In this document: piece by piece, positions 8,804 through 18,077 of the stretch
How positions within the stretch are numbered: position 1 is the stretch's first letter
Layout of the letters: the number at the start of each line of letters is the position of its first letter
Origin: DB1 sp049323655
Lineage (GTDB): Bacteria > Desulfobacterota > Desulfobulbia > Desulfobulbales > SURF-16
Reading direction: 5' to 3'
DNA: 64,000 bases
NCBI GenBank assembly: GCA_049323655.1
Contig: JBMONO010000011.1
Coordinates: forward strand, 46,200 to 110,199
Made by a program: the position numbers and the translations under genes
The notes under the pieces: generated by a model
Database searches by the model: none
Seen by the model: the letters and a program-made list of their open reading frames with translations, nothing else
Told to the model about the DNA's origin: nothing

Positions 8804-8941
8804 GGATTTTCTGCTGGAGTGTTGCCCCGGAACATAGTAATATGTTCATCCTTGTCCCACCATGTCGGTCAGACAGGGATCTGTTTCCCGCCTGCATCGA
8901 TCACTCAACCAGGAATATGAGCTTAACCGGACGGAGATGTC

Positions 8942-10888
8942 ATGACTTTGCGATTAAACCCGAACAACAAGGAATTGTCCACCACAGAGCTGCAGGCTCT
9001 CGCGGAGATGAGAAAACGGTGCGCCCGCCGCATTCTGCTGTCAACCTCTCTTGCTGCGTCAGGTCATCCCGGCGGCTCTCTTTCCTCGCTTGACCTGCTG
9101 CTCGTCACCTACGGTCTGATGAACCATCGGCCGCAGGAACCGCGCTGGGGCGGGCGTGACCGGGTGGTCATGAGCATCGGCCATATCTCTCCCGGTGTCT
9201 ACAGCGTGCTCTGTGAATACGGCTATTTCAGCGAGGCGGATTTTCTGACCGGTTTCCGGCGGGCCGGCTCCGGCTTTCCCGGCCATGTGGAGAAGATCGT
9301 CCCGGGGGTGGAGTGGGACACGGGTAATCTCGGTCAGGGGCTGTCCACCGCGGTGGGCATGGCCATGGCCATGAAGCTCAAGGGCCAGCCCGGCCGGGTC
9401 TTCGCCTTCATGGGTGACGGCGATCTCCAGAAGGGGCAGGCGGCCGAGGCCATGCGTTTTGCCCATAAATACCAGCTCGACAACCTGATCGGCATCGTCG
9501 ACCGCAACCATCTGCAGATCTGCGGCAGCACCGAGGAGGTAATGCCGAGCGACATCCCCGGCCTTTTCGCCTCCTGCGGCTGGCAGGTTGAGCATCTTGA
9601 CGACGGTCATGACTGCGGCAGGATTTTTTCTGCCCTTGCTCCTCTCTGCCGGGGAGTTGGCGCTGCCCAACGGCCCACCGTCATTATCGCCCGGACCGTT
9701 ATGGGCAAAGGCATCTCCTTTATGGAGAACCTGGCCAAGTACCACGGCTCCCCTCTGAAGGCGGAACAGCTCGACGCCGCCTGCGCCGAACTCGGGGTGG
9801 AAAACGACTTCGTCCAGTGGGCCGAAAAACGCAGACAGCCGGTGTCCACGGCCACCCGCCTGGCCAACACGGTCTGTTATCCGACGATTGCCACCGGCAC
9901 GCCGGTGACCTACGCGGCCGGCACCAGGACCGACTGCCGTTCCGCCTATGGCACCGCCCTCCATGATCTGGCCAAGGGCAACAATGTCCCCGGCCAGACG
10001 CCGAAGGTTGTCGGTGTTTCCTGCGACCTGGAGGGCTCGGTGAAGATGGGCGATTTCCGCAAGCACATGCCTGCCGCTTTTCTTGAGACCGGAATCCAGG
10101 AACATCACGCAGCCACCATGGCCGGGGCCATCAGCCGCGAGGGCATGGCGACCTTTTTCAGCACCTTCGGGGTGTTTGCTGTTTCCGAGGTGTACAATCA
10201 GAACCGGCTCAACGATATCAACCACACCAACGTCAAGGTGGTGGCCACCCACCTCGGCCTCGACGTCGGCGAAGACGGTCCCACCCATCAGGGCATCGAT
10301 TATATCGGCTTGATGCGCAACTATTTCGACTTCCAGGTTTTTCTGCCGGCTGACCCCAACCAGACCGACCGCGTTGTCCGCCATGTCGCCTCATGCCCCG
10401 GCAATTGTTTCGTCGGCATGGGACGTTCCAAGATGGATATGATTCTCGCCGTGGACGGCACTCCGTTTTTCGGGGGAGACTACCAATTCACCCCCGGCCG
10501 GGGCGACTGGGTGCGGCGCGGCGGCCAGGGCACCATCATCTCCTGCGGCAGTCTCAGCAACAATGTCATGGATGCCTGGCGGATGCTGAGCGACGAAGGC
10601 ATCGAGGTATCCGTACTGCTGATGGCCTCCATCATTCCTTTTGACCGGGAGAGCGTGCTGGCAGCGGCACAGGACGGGCCGATTCTCACCGTGGAGGACC
10701 ATCATGTCGATACCGGCCTCGGCGCCATGGTGGCGACCATGCTGGCTGATGAAGGGATGCCCTGCCGTCTGCAGCGGCTCGGGGTAACGCGCTACGGTTC
10801 TTCCGGCAAGCCGGCGGATCTCTATGCCGCCCAAGGGCTTGATGCTGCCGGTATTGCCCAGTCTTTCAAAAAAATGTTGGGAAAATAG
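8942..10888 (+). CDS. tkt: Transketolase
   Basis: 648 aa, complete single-chain transketolase that moves two-carbon units between sugar phosphates using thiamine diphosphate. The ThDP-binding motif GDGDLQKGQAAEAMRF and the conserved LAASGHPGGSLSSLDLLL are in the N-terminal half. The pyrimidine domain (TGIQEHHAATMAGAISREG) and C-terminal domain follow. ATG 8942 is preceded by GGAG at 8932-8935. It stands alone, divergent from dusB, and ends at a strong bidirectional terminator. Confidence 0.93.
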   Translation: MTLRLNPNNKELSTTELQALAEMRKRCARRILLSTSLAASGHPGGSLSSLDLLLVTYGLMNHRPQEPRWGGRDRVVMSIGHISPGVYSVLCEYGYFSEADFLTGFRRAGSGFPGHVEKIVPGVEWDTGNLGQGLSTAVGMAMAMKLKGQPGRVFAFMGDGDLQKGQAAEAMRFAHKYQLDNLIGIVDRNHLQICGSTEEVMPSDIPGLFASCGWQVEHLDDGHDCGRIFSALAPLCRGVGAAQRPTVIIARTVMGKGISFMENLAKYHGSPLKAEQLDAACAELGVENDFVQWAEKRRQPVSTATRLANTVCYPTIATGTPVTYAAGTRTDCRSAYGTALHDLAKGNNVPGQTPKVVGVSCDLEGSVKMGDFRKHMPAAFLETGIQEHHAATMAGAISREGMATFFSTFGVFAVSEVYNQNRLNDINHTNVKVVATHLGLDVGEDGPTHQGIDYIGLMRNYFDFQVFLPADPNQTDRVVRHVASCPGNCFVGMGRSKMDMILAVDGTPFFGGDYQFTPGRGDWVRRGGQGTIISCGSLSNNVMDAWRMLSDEGIEVSVLLMASIIPFDRESVLAAAQDGPILTVEDHHVDTGLGAMVATMLADEGMPCRLQRLGVTRYGSSGKPADLYAAQGLDAAGIAQSFKKMLGK

Positions 10889-10921
10889 GGAAGCACACCT
10901 CGCGAAGATTGTCGGATAAGA

Positions 10922-10969
10922 CCAAAAAAAACGCCGGATCATTTTTTATCAATGGTCCGGCGTCTTTTT
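10922..10969. terminator. Bidirectional terminator between tkt and lptE
   Basis: Perfect 8-bp stem ACGCCGGA (10931-10938) / TCCGGCGT (10956-10963), with seven A before it and five T after it. It can therefore end tkt on the plus strand and the rpsF-to-lptE block on the minus strand. Confidence 0.9.
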
Positions 10970-10976
10970 GGGGTCA

Positions 10977-11603
10977 TCATTGACCGGATTGTCCGGTCTG
11001 GGACGTTGCCGGAGGATCGGCCGGTTGCTCGGCCATTTTTGTCTGGGGGTGGGAGAAGCGATAAAAGAGCTGCACATACATGTCTTCCGCGATGTGCTCG
11101 GCAATTTCCCGCAGCGCCTCCCGTTTCTGCATCTCGGTGGTTGCCGCATCCCCGCTGGCCGGAAAGGATTCGTGCCAGCGCTGTTCCTTTTTTCGCAGAA
11201 CTATCGTCCCATTTTCCCGTTCCTGCAGGGAAAAACTGAAGACGACCTGGGCCCGAAGCTCCACCGCCCTGTCCCAGGTGCCATAGGAGAGCCCCGGAAA
11301 ATCAAGAGAATCAACGGTGCCGGTCAGGATGTAGTCTGCCTGTTCCCTGCTGCTTGCCAGAGTGAAATGGGGTGATTTTTTCAGCCAGCGAAAAAGGGCC
11401 TGGGTGATTTCCGTCTGATAACCCAGTTCGCTGGTCTGGTTGCCCCACATCTCAACAGAGAGGGCAACCGCCTTGTTGTTGAAATCTTCACCTGCCTCGA
11501 CCTTGCCGGCATAGGGATGTGAGTAGCCGCACCCGGAGAGGGAAAGAGCGGCAAGAAACATCAGGCCGATGACTGTAAGACGTGTGCTGTTCCGGCAACG
11601 CAT
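10977..11603 (-). CDS. lptE: LptE-like LPS-assembly lipoprotein
   Basis: 208 aa. Lipoprotein signal peptide with lipobox LSGC at 22-25 (Cys25 lipidated). It continues GYSHPYAGKVEAGEDF and then contains an LptE-like middle (VEMWGNQTSELGYQTEITQAL...DYILTGTVDSL), the domain that plugs the LptD barrel for lipopolysaccharide export. It is directly downstream of leuS, its usual place in Proteobacteria and relatives. The C-terminal tail is Pro/Gln/Ser-rich (QPADPPATSQTGQSGQ). Assignment rests on lipobox, context and general pattern, because LptE sequences diverge strongly. Confidence 0.8.
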   Translation of the reverse strand: MRCRNSTRLTVIGLMFLAALSLSGCGYSHPYAGKVEAGEDFNNKAVALSVEMWGNQTSELGYQTEITQALFRWLKKSPHFTLASSREQADYILTGTVDSLDFPGLSYGTWDRAVELRAQVVFSFSLQERENGTIVLRKKEQRWHESFPASGDAATTEMQKREALREIAEHIAEDMYVQLFYRFSHPQTKMAEQPADPPATSQTGQSGQ

Positions 11604-11616
11604 AGGTGGCTATCCT

Positions 11617-14100
11617 TCACGAAACAACGATGTTGATCAGCTTGTTGGGTACGATGATGACCTTGCGGATCGTTTTACCATCGATGAATTTTTTTATTTT
11701 TTCATCGGCCAGGGTTTTTTCCCGGACCGTTGCCTCATCAGAGTCTGCAGCAATCTGCAGTTTGCCGCGCATTTTGCCGTTGACCTGCACCCCGATGATC
11801 ACCTCGTCCTGGCGGGCGGCTTCCTGATCGCAGGAGGGCCAGGGCGAGAAGGCAAGTTCGGTTTCGTGGCCGGTGCGCTGCCACAGTTCCTCGCAGAAAT
11901 GGGGGACCATCGGCGAGAGGAGAAGAAGAATTGCCTCCACCGCCTCCTTGATAACCACGTTTTCCGGTCGCTCCGTCTTTTCCCCGGTCAGCGCATAAAG
12001 GGTGTTGGTCAGCTCCATCACCGCACTGATGGCGGTGTTGAAGTGGAATTTGTCGTTTATATCGCTGGTCACCTTGTTGATCGTCTGATGGGTCTTGCGG
12101 TGCAGCTCACGACCCGCTCCGCTGAGGTCGGCCGGCACCGTTGCCGCGGTGCGGCAGAGCATGTCGAGATTGTCGGCAATGAAGCGGTACACCCGATTGA
12201 GAAAACGGTACGCCCCCTCAACGCCTTGATCGCTCCACTCCAGATCCCGCTCCGGCGGGGCGGCAAACAGACTGAAGAGGCGGACGGTGTCGGCTCCGTA
12301 TTTTTTGATCAGGGCATCGGGATCAACGACATTGCCCTTTGATTTGGACATTTTAGTACCATCTTTGATGACCATGCCCTGGGTCAGCAGGTTGGTGAAG
12401 GGCTCATCGATGCCGAGATAGCCGAGGTCACGAAGAATCTTCGTGAAAAACCGGGCATAGAGAAGATGCAGGATGGCGTGTTCGACCCCACCGATATACT
12501 GATCAACCGGCAACCAGTAATCGACTGCTTCCCGTCGCAATGGTCCGGTGACATGATCCGGGCAGGCGTAACGGGCGTAATACCAGGAGGACTCGACAAA
12601 GGTGTCCATGGTGTCGGTTTCCCGTCGGGCCGGGCCGCCGCAGCGTGGACAGGAAGTTCGGTAAAAGCTCTCCAGGTCATGGAGTGGGGATTTTCCGGAT
12701 TTTTCGATAACCACATCGGCCGGTAAGGTAACGGGCAGATCCTTTTCCGGCACCGGTTGCACCCCGCACTGCCGGCAGTGAATCATCGGGATCGGCGCTC
12801 CCCAGTAACGCTGGCGTGAGATGCCCCAGTCGCGCAGCCGGTAGGTGACCCGTGGCCTGCCGAATTTTTTTTCCAGGCTCGCCTCGGTGATTTTTTCTTT
12901 GGCCGCGGCGGCAGAAAGTCCGGTGAAAGGCCCGGAATGGACGAGAAAGCCCGGTCCTTCATAGGCCTGCTGCATGGTTTCGGGGATGAGCTCATCTGCT
13001 TCCGGCTGAACAACGACCTGGATCGGCAGCCCGTACTGGCGGGCGAACTCGAAATCGCGCTGGTCATGGGCCGGTACCGCCATGACCGCGCCGGTACCGT
13101 ACTCGGCGAGCACGAAGTTGGCGGCATAGATCGGTAGCCTGTCCCCGTTGAAGGGGTTGCGGGCATAGAGGCCGGTAAAGACTCCTTCCTTGGCCAGCTC
13201 ATCCTCCGGATTCTGTCGTTGCCTGGCAATGCGGGTTCTGGCGGCAAAGGCGGCGACCTGCTCTTCCTGTTCCGTGCCCTGCACCAGTTCCTGCAAAAGG
13301 GGATGGTCAGGGGCAATGGACATGAAGGTCGCACCAAAGATGGTGTCAGGTCGGGTGGTGAAGATGGTCAGCGTTTTTTCCGACCCTTCGATGGGAAAAT
13401 CGATCTCAGCTCCGGTGCTCTTGCCGATCCAGTTGCGCTGCATGGTCAGCACCTTCTCCGGCCAGCCCGGTAGTCGGTCGCAATCTGCAAGCAGCTCTTC
13501 TGCGTAATCGGTGATTTTGAAAAACCAGCCGTTCATCTCCCGCGGCAGGACACTCTCGTCGCAGCGCCAGCAACAGCCGTCAATGACCTGCTCGTTGGCC
13601 AGCACGGTCTGGCACTTTTCACACCAATTGACGGTGGTCACCTTGGGATAAACCAGCCCTTTTTCATAGAGCTGGATGAAAAAGAGTTGTTCCCAGCGGT
13701 AATAGTCAGGGGAACAGGTCGCCAACTCGCGATCCCAGTCGTAACTGAGTCCCATGCTGCGCAACTGGTTACGCATGTATTCAATGTTCTCGTAAGTCCA
13801 GCGGGCCGGATGGGTATTATGTTTGATCGCCGCGTTCTCGGCCGGCAGACCGAAGGCGTCCCATCCCATCGGATGGAGGACATTATACCCCTGCATGCGT
13901 TTAAAGCGGGCCACCACGTCGCCGATGGTGTAATTGCGGACATGGCCCATATGGATGCGGCCGGAAGGATAGGGAAACATCTCCAGGAGATAATATTTCT
14001 TCCTGCCGATCTCTTCACTGACTTGAAATGTTTTTTCGGTCAGCCATTTTTGCTGCCATTTCGCCTCGATGGCGGCAAAGTCATAAATGGTCGTGTTCAT
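11617..14100 (-). CDS. leuS: Leucyl-tRNA synthetase
   Basis: 827 aa class I synthetase that charges tRNA-Leu. The HIGH-like motif is PYPSGRIHMGH, followed by the CP1 editing domain, and the KMSKS loop is GTKMSKSKGNVV. The zinc-site cysteines CEKC...CWRC are present near residue 160. I start it at ATG 14100 (MNTTIYDFAAIEAKWQQKW), where homologues begin; the open frame runs 54 codons further up but that part is not LeuRS-like and abuts dnaB. It ends 13 nt before lptE, so the two are cotranscribed. Confidence 0.95.
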   Translation of the reverse strand: MNTTIYDFAAIEAKWQQKWLTEKTFQVSEEIGRKKYYLLEMFPYPSGRIHMGHVRNYTIGDVVARFKRMQGYNVLHPMGWDAFGLPAENAAIKHNTHPARWTYENIEYMRNQLRSMGLSYDWDRELATCSPDYYRWEQLFFIQLYEKGLVYPKVTTVNWCEKCQTVLANEQVIDGCCWRCDESVLPREMNGWFFKITDYAEELLADCDRLPGWPEKVLTMQRNWIGKSTGAEIDFPIEGSEKTLTIFTTRPDTIFGATFMSIAPDHPLLQELVQGTEQEEQVAAFAARTRIARQRQNPEDELAKEGVFTGLYARNPFNGDRLPIYAANFVLAEYGTGAVMAVPAHDQRDFEFARQYGLPIQVVVQPEADELIPETMQQAYEGPGFLVHSGPFTGLSAAAAKEKITEASLEKKFGRPRVTYRLRDWGISRQRYWGAPIPMIHCRQCGVQPVPEKDLPVTLPADVVIEKSGKSPLHDLESFYRTSCPRCGGPARRETDTMDTFVESSWYYARYACPDHVTGPLRREAVDYWLPVDQYIGGVEHAILHLLYARFFTKILRDLGYLGIDEPFTNLLTQGMVIKDGTKMSKSKGNVVDPDALIKKYGADTVRLFSLFAAPPERDLEWSDQGVEGAYRFLNRVYRFIADNLDMLCRTAATVPADLSGAGRELHRKTHQTINKVTSDINDKFHFNTAISAVMELTNTLYALTGEKTERPENVVIKEAVEAILLLLSPMVPHFCEELWQRTGHETELAFSPWPSCDQEAARQDEVIIGVQVNGKMRGKLQIAADSDEATVREKTLADEKIKKFIDGKTIRKVIIVPNKLINIVVS

Positions 14101-14191
14101 AAAGTGTACTGTCAGGGATGGAGTTGTCTGGGTTAATAATGCCGCTGTCGAATCGCCCCAAGACGAAGCAAAACCGGAGGCAGTCTGTTTG

Positions 14192-15556
14192 TTATTTAGG
14201 CATCGGCGTCGGCATGGGAGGCGCCAGATTCTCGAAACTGGTGTACTTGCCGAGGAAGGCAAGTTCCACCGTGCCGGTGGGGCCGTTCCGCTGCTTACCG
14301 ATGATCAGCTCGGCAATGCCCCGTTTCGGATTGTCCTCCGCCTTGTTGTAGACCTCGTCGCGATAGATGAAACAGATGACGTCCGCATCCTGTTCGATGG
14401 CCCCGGATTCACGCAGGTCGGAGAGCTGCGGGCGTTTGTTCGGCCTGCTCTCCAGGCTGCGATTGAGCTGAGAAAGGGCAATGACCGGGATATTCAGTTC
14501 CTTGGCCATGGCCTTGAGTGACCGGGAGATCTCGCTGATTTCCTGTTCCCGGCTGTCCGCCCGGCCGCGCATGAGCTGAAGATAGTCGACGACGATGAGG
14601 CCGATGTCATGTTCCGACTTGAGCCGACGGGCCTTTGCCCGCATCTCGAGAACGGAAAGGGCAGGGGTGTCGTCGATGAAAATGGTGGCATTGGAGAGCT
14701 CGCCCGCCGCCCTGGTCAGCTTTGGCCAGTCGTTGTCCTTGATAAAGCCGGTCCGCAGATCATTGGAATCGACCTTGCTCAGAGAACAGAGAAGACGCAG
14801 ACCGAGCTGAGCCTTGGACATCTCCAGACTGAAGACGCCGACCGCAGTGCCGTGATGAAGGGCGGTGTTCTGGACGATGTTCATGGCCAGGGCGGTTTTG
14901 CCCATGCTGGGCCGACCGGCCAGGATGATGAGATCGGCAGGCTGAAGGCCGGCGGTCATACGGTCGAACTGGTCATAGCCGGTGGGTACGCCGGTAATCA
15001 GTTCCTTGCGTTCGGCCAGGGTGGTGACCCGTTCAAAGGCATGGGTGATGATTCGGTTCAAGGGTTCAAAGCTGGCGCTGCCCTTGTCTCTGGCAATCTC
15101 AAAAACCGTCTGTTCAACCTCGTCGAGGAGTTTCTCGATATCGTCCTGTTCCTCGTAGCAGCGGCCGGCAATGTCGGTGGCGGTGGCGATGAGTTGGCGC
15201 AGGATCGATTTTTCCCGAACAATCCTGGCATAATGGACGATATTGGACGCCAGGGGAACGAGGTCGGTCAGCGAGGCGAGGTAGGCAGGTCCACCACTTT
15301 CGGCGAGGCTGCCACTTGTCTTGAGATAGTTGGTGACGGTAATGAGATCCTGCGGCTCATTTTTTTCAAAAAGAGCCAGCATGGCTTTGAAGATCAGCTT
15401 GTTGGCATGAAAATAAAAATCATCCGGGCTGAGAATATCGATGGTTCTGGCAAGAATCCCCTGCTGCTGCAAGACCGCGCCCAAGACACACTGCTCCGCC
15501 TCTTTGTTGTGAGGAGGGATGCGGTGGCTTGCTGTAAGAGATTGTTGAGGTATCAT
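14192..15556 (-). CDS. dnaB: Replicative DNA helicase DnaB
   Basis: 454 aa, hexameric 5'-3' helicase that unwinds the replication fork. The N-terminal DnaB domain (HNKEAEQCVLGAVL) precedes a RecA-like motor with Walker A AGRPSMGKTALAMN, Walker B LIVVDYLQLM and the arginine-finger region near ESRPNKRPQLSDLRESGAIEQ. No intein is visible. It follows rplI on the minus strand, a widely conserved gene order, with a strong hairpin between them. Confidence 0.95.
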   Translation of the reverse strand: MIPQQSLTASHRIPPHNKEAEQCVLGAVLQQQGILARTIDILSPDDFYFHANKLIFKAMLALFEKNEPQDLITVTNYLKTSGSLAESGGPAYLASLTDLVPLASNIVHYARIVREKSILRQLIATATDIAGRCYEEQDDIEKLLDEVEQTVFEIARDKGSASFEPLNRIITHAFERVTTLAERKELITGVPTGYDQFDRMTAGLQPADLIILAGRPSMGKTALAMNIVQNTALHHGTAVGVFSLEMSKAQLGLRLLCSLSKVDSNDLRTGFIKDNDWPKLTRAAGELSNATIFIDDTPALSVLEMRAKARRLKSEHDIGLIVVDYLQLMRGRADSREQEISEISRSLKAMAKELNIPVIALSQLNRSLESRPNKRPQLSDLRESGAIEQDADVICFIYRDEVYNKAEDNPKRGIAELIIGKQRNGPTGTVELAFLGKYTSFENLAPPMPTPMPK

Positions 15557-15756
15557 CGTGTACGATCAAGGCGACAGGTGCTGCAGCCATTTGGGTGAAA
15601 CAGTATACATACGCAGCAAAGGGCATGTTTCACGAAAAAAGCCGACATCGGGAGTTGGCGGCATTTAAGGTGTAGTGGCTGTTTGCCTTGCCACGCGAAT
15701 CCTCTCTCTCCCCGGCTCATGCCGGTCCGCGGACCGAGTGACGCGCAACGCGGAAA

Positions 15757-15792
15757 ACCGGAAAACCCGCAGCGTCCGGCGGGTTTTCCGGT
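15757..15792 (-). terminator. Strong hairpin between rplI and dnaB
   Basis: Perfect 14-bp inverted repeat: 15757-15770 and 15779-15792, arms ACCGGAAAACCCGC and its complement, 8-nt loop. The T-rich part lies within the stem and is followed on the minus strand by TTTTCC. It probably ends or attenuates the rpsF operon so that dnaB is expressed separately. The remaining bases 15557-15756 show no gene. Confidence 0.65.
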
Positions 15793-15820
15793 CAGCATCA
15801 TCTGCTGAACTTCTTTTCCT

Positions 15821-16276
15821 TTATTCACCGCTGGTCAGCGGCACGATCTCAACCTTGATTTCCGCCATCATCTGATAACCGGTCTTGCAGGGAACCATCG
15901 TTACCCCCAGGGTCTTGATCGGCTCATCGAGTACTATTTTTCTTTTGTCGATGACAATGCCGATCTCAGCGAGCTTCTCGGCGATATCAGCGGAGGTGAC
16001 CGAGCCATAGAGCTTGTTTTCCTCTCCGACCCGCTGTTCGATGACAACGGTGGCGCCGGCGATCTTTTTGGACAGCTCTTCGGCCGCCTGCCGTTCCTGC
16101 TCTTTGCGGGCCCGGATGGCGCTCATTTCCTGTTCAAGGATGGCGCGATTCGCCTTGGAGGCGAGTACCGCTTTGCCCTGGGGCATGAGATAGTTGCGTC
16201 CGTAGCCCGGTTTGACTTTGACAATATCACCTTCCTGGCCCAAGGTATCAATCGTTTCCTTCAGTATCAATTCCAT
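15821..16276 (-). CDS. rplI: 50S ribosomal protein L9
   Basis: 151 aa. Typical L9: N-terminal domain MELILKETIDTLGQEGDIVKVKPGYGRNYLMPQG, long connecting helix with many Glu/Arg, and C-terminal 23S-binding domain (YGSVTSADIAEKL). Last gene of the rpsF-rpsR-DUF2232-rplI operon. Confidence 0.96.
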   Translation of the reverse strand: MELILKETIDTLGQEGDIVKVKPGYGRNYLMPQGKAVLASKANRAILEQEMSAIRARKEQERQAAEELSKKIAGATVVIEQRVGEENKLYGSVTSADIAEKLAEIGIVIDKRKIVLDEPIKTLGVTMVPCKTGYQMMAEIKVEIVPLTSGE

Positions 16277-16323
16277 GTTTCTACCTTTTATGAAGAGGGA
16301 ACATCACCTGCCCGCAAAGACCA

Positions 16324-17268
16324 TCAGGAGGTTTCGTTCCGTGATTTACGTAAATCAAACCACACATCAATCAGACCGGCAATGGCGAGAAAGATGATGC
16401 CGTATGCCTGGACGAGGATGAGTGTGTAAACAAATACTCTGAACATCCAGGGAACCGCCCATCTGTTAAACAGATTCGACAGGACGGCAAGTCCCTGAAA
16501 AAAATATAGAACCGCGGAAATCAGCACCCCATTCAAACAGAGTTTATTGAGCGCGGGTATCGGCAACAGCAGACCGAGTCCCGAGACAATCACCACCCAG
16601 ACAAGCTGATCAGGCAGCTTCCACTGGCCAAAGGGCGGCCAAGGGGAGAGAACATCGTTTTTTTTTCTGATCAGGGCATCGCCCAGTACCATATTGATCC
16701 AGACCGTACTCAGAATCGTGATCAGGATAATTGCCGGGAAGATGACCGGTATGATCGAACGAATTCTGAGGAAGGCGGCTTCGAGCTGCACCAAGGTATC
16801 AGCGGAGATCTCCGAACTCTGCTGATATGCCGTGAATGTCTCTGTCAAGGACGAGTCAATCGCGGCGAGAACCTGTCTGTAAGGGTGAGCGTGCTCAATA
16901 ATACCGTACAAAGCTGCACCGATAATCCAGGTTGCCAGCAGCACCAGGCTACCCGTTGTTCCGGTGCGAAAGACGCTCTCTTTTCCCCGGATCGATCTGG
17001 CCAGAGAAAAGGCCAGAGGGAGAAAGGAGATCGACAGAATGAATCCCGGCAGGGCGCCAAGCGCGATGCTTGCCAGACCGGCGCCGATCAGTCCCTTTGA
17101 CAGCAGTCCGCCTCCCTCTCTTTCTCCGCGGACAACAAGCACATAAAAAACGGGAAGAGGAATAAACGTCCTCATCCAGCCCAGTTCCTCGAATATGGCA
17201 GGAAGAAGCAGCAGTGTCGTGAGAAGAAAAAACCTCAACAACTCATACGGAAGGCCCGGTCCTGCCAT
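16324..17268 (-). CDS. DUF2232 (YybS-like) integral membrane protein
   Basis: 314 aa, about eight hydrophobic segments, between rpsR and rplI. DUF2232 membrane proteins commonly occupy this position next to ribosomal-protein or DnaB genes in Firmicutes and Desulfobacterota; their function is unknown. I chose ATG 17268 (MAGPGLPYELLRFFLL) because it has the site GGAAG just before it and begins 8 nt after the rpsR stop; the open frame extends 14 codons further into rpsR. The family call is from context and topology, with moderate sequence support. Confidence 0.75.
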   Translation of the reverse strand: MAGPGLPYELLRFFLLTTLLLLPAIFEELGWMRTFIPLPVFYVLVVRGEREGGGLLSKGLIGAGLASIALGALPGFILSISFLPLAFSLARSIRGKESVFRTGTTGSLVLLATWIIGAALYGIIEHAHPYRQVLAAIDSSLTETFTAYQQSSEISADTLVQLEAAFLRIRSIIPVIFPAIILITILSTVWINMVLGDALIRKKNDVLSPWPPFGQWKLPDQLVWVVIVSGLGLLLPIPALNKLCLNGVLISAVLYFFQGLAVLSNLFNRWAVPWMFRVFVYTLILVQAYGIIFLAIAGLIDVWFDLRKSRNETS

Positions 17269-17275
17269 ATCTTCC

Positions 17276-17509
17276 TTACATATGGGGGCCGGTGTACGGC
17301 AGCAGAGCAATCTGCCGGGCCCGCTTGATCGCTTCGGTCAGCTCGCGCTGATGCCTGGCGCAGTTACCGTAAATACGCCGGGGAATGATCTTGCCCCGTT
17401 CGGTGATGAAATTCCGCAGAGTTTTGACATCCTTATAATCAATGACAAGCTCCTTATCCGCGCAAAAACGGCATACTTTCCGGCGATGAAATATCTTTTT
17501 CTTTCTCAT
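17276..17509 (-). CDS. rpsR: 30S ribosomal protein S18
   Basis: 77 aa from ATG 17509 (MRKKKIFHRRKVCRFC), with GAAGAGG as ribosome-binding site. The frame is open 18 codons further up but that part overlaps rpsF and is not S18-like. Conserved YKDVKTLRNFITERGKIIPRR and the basic tail are present. The CRFC pair is the remnant of the zinc-binding type of S18 N-terminus. Pairs with S6 in the 30S platform. Confidence 0.96.
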   Translation of the reverse strand: MRKKKIFHRRKVCRFCADKELVIDYKDVKTLRNFITERGKIIPRRIYGNCARHQRELTEAIKRARQIALLPYTGPHM

Positions 17510-17528
17510 GATTGCCTCTTCGGTCGTA

Positions 17529-17903
17529 TTATTCTTCGTCGTTGGATGCGTCTTCTTCCGCATCGTCAGTGGCCCGGGCCGACAACGCTGTTTTCACCGC
17601 CTTGTTCGGATCGTAGACTTCCTGGAGCTTGATCGTCATGAACTTCAGGACGTTGTCGTCAATCTTGAAGATACGCTCCATTTCCGCCACCGCCGAGGGG
17701 ACAGCGGCATACTCGGTATAAACGTAGTACCCCTGCTGTTGTTTGTTGATGGGGTAAGCGAGTTTTTTCAGGCCCCAGTTATCGACATTGATAATGATGC
17801 CGTTTTCCTTTTCGATGATCTCGGCGGATCGCTTACTGATCGCCTGGATCACATCCTCCCCGACACCGGGGTTGATGATAGATATGGTTTCATATCTGCG
17901 CAT
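17529..17903 (-). CDS. rpsF: 30S ribosomal protein S6
   Basis: 124 aa from ATG 17903 (MRRYETISIINPGV), with a near-perfect AAGGAGG 6 nt upstream. Internal matches: NVDNWGLKKLAYPI and GYYVYTEY. The acidic tail TDDAEEDASNDEE is common in S6. First gene of the operon. The roughly 110-nt leader could hold an S6:S18 autoregulatory hairpin, but I could not identify one with confidence. Confidence 0.96.
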   Translation of the reverse strand: MRRYETISIINPGVGEDVIQAISKRSAEIIEKENGIIINVDNWGLKKLAYPINKQQQGYYVYTEYAAVPSAVAEMERIFKIDDNVLKFMTIKLQEVYDPNKAVKTALSARATDDAEEDASNDEE

Positions 17904-18011
17904 TATGTCCTCCTTGTGGACTTTTGGCCCTCTTCCGTTGCCTCTGTCAGAGAGCAAGGCAAGACGTTTTGACGGCCGGTTTCCCCGTGAAACCGGCAAA
18001 ATAAGACGAAT

Positions 18012-18041
18012 TTGATACCATGATCGCTATGGTGGTGTCAA
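18012..18041 (-). promoter_or_regulatory. Candidate promoter of the rpsF operon
   Basis: On the minus strand: TTGACA (18041-18036), 18-nt spacer, TATCAA (18017-18012), about 110 bases before the rpsF start. The -35 is perfect; the -10 matches four of six positions. Confidence 0.55.
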
Positions 18042-18077
18042 TTAAAAAGGGCACATTTCACCTGGCTGGTTTATCGG

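Noticed and set aside
9059..10384. Minus-strand open frame (about 440 codons) opposite transketolase
   Set aside because: Shadow of tkt; composition is Gly/His/Asp-rich without domain features.
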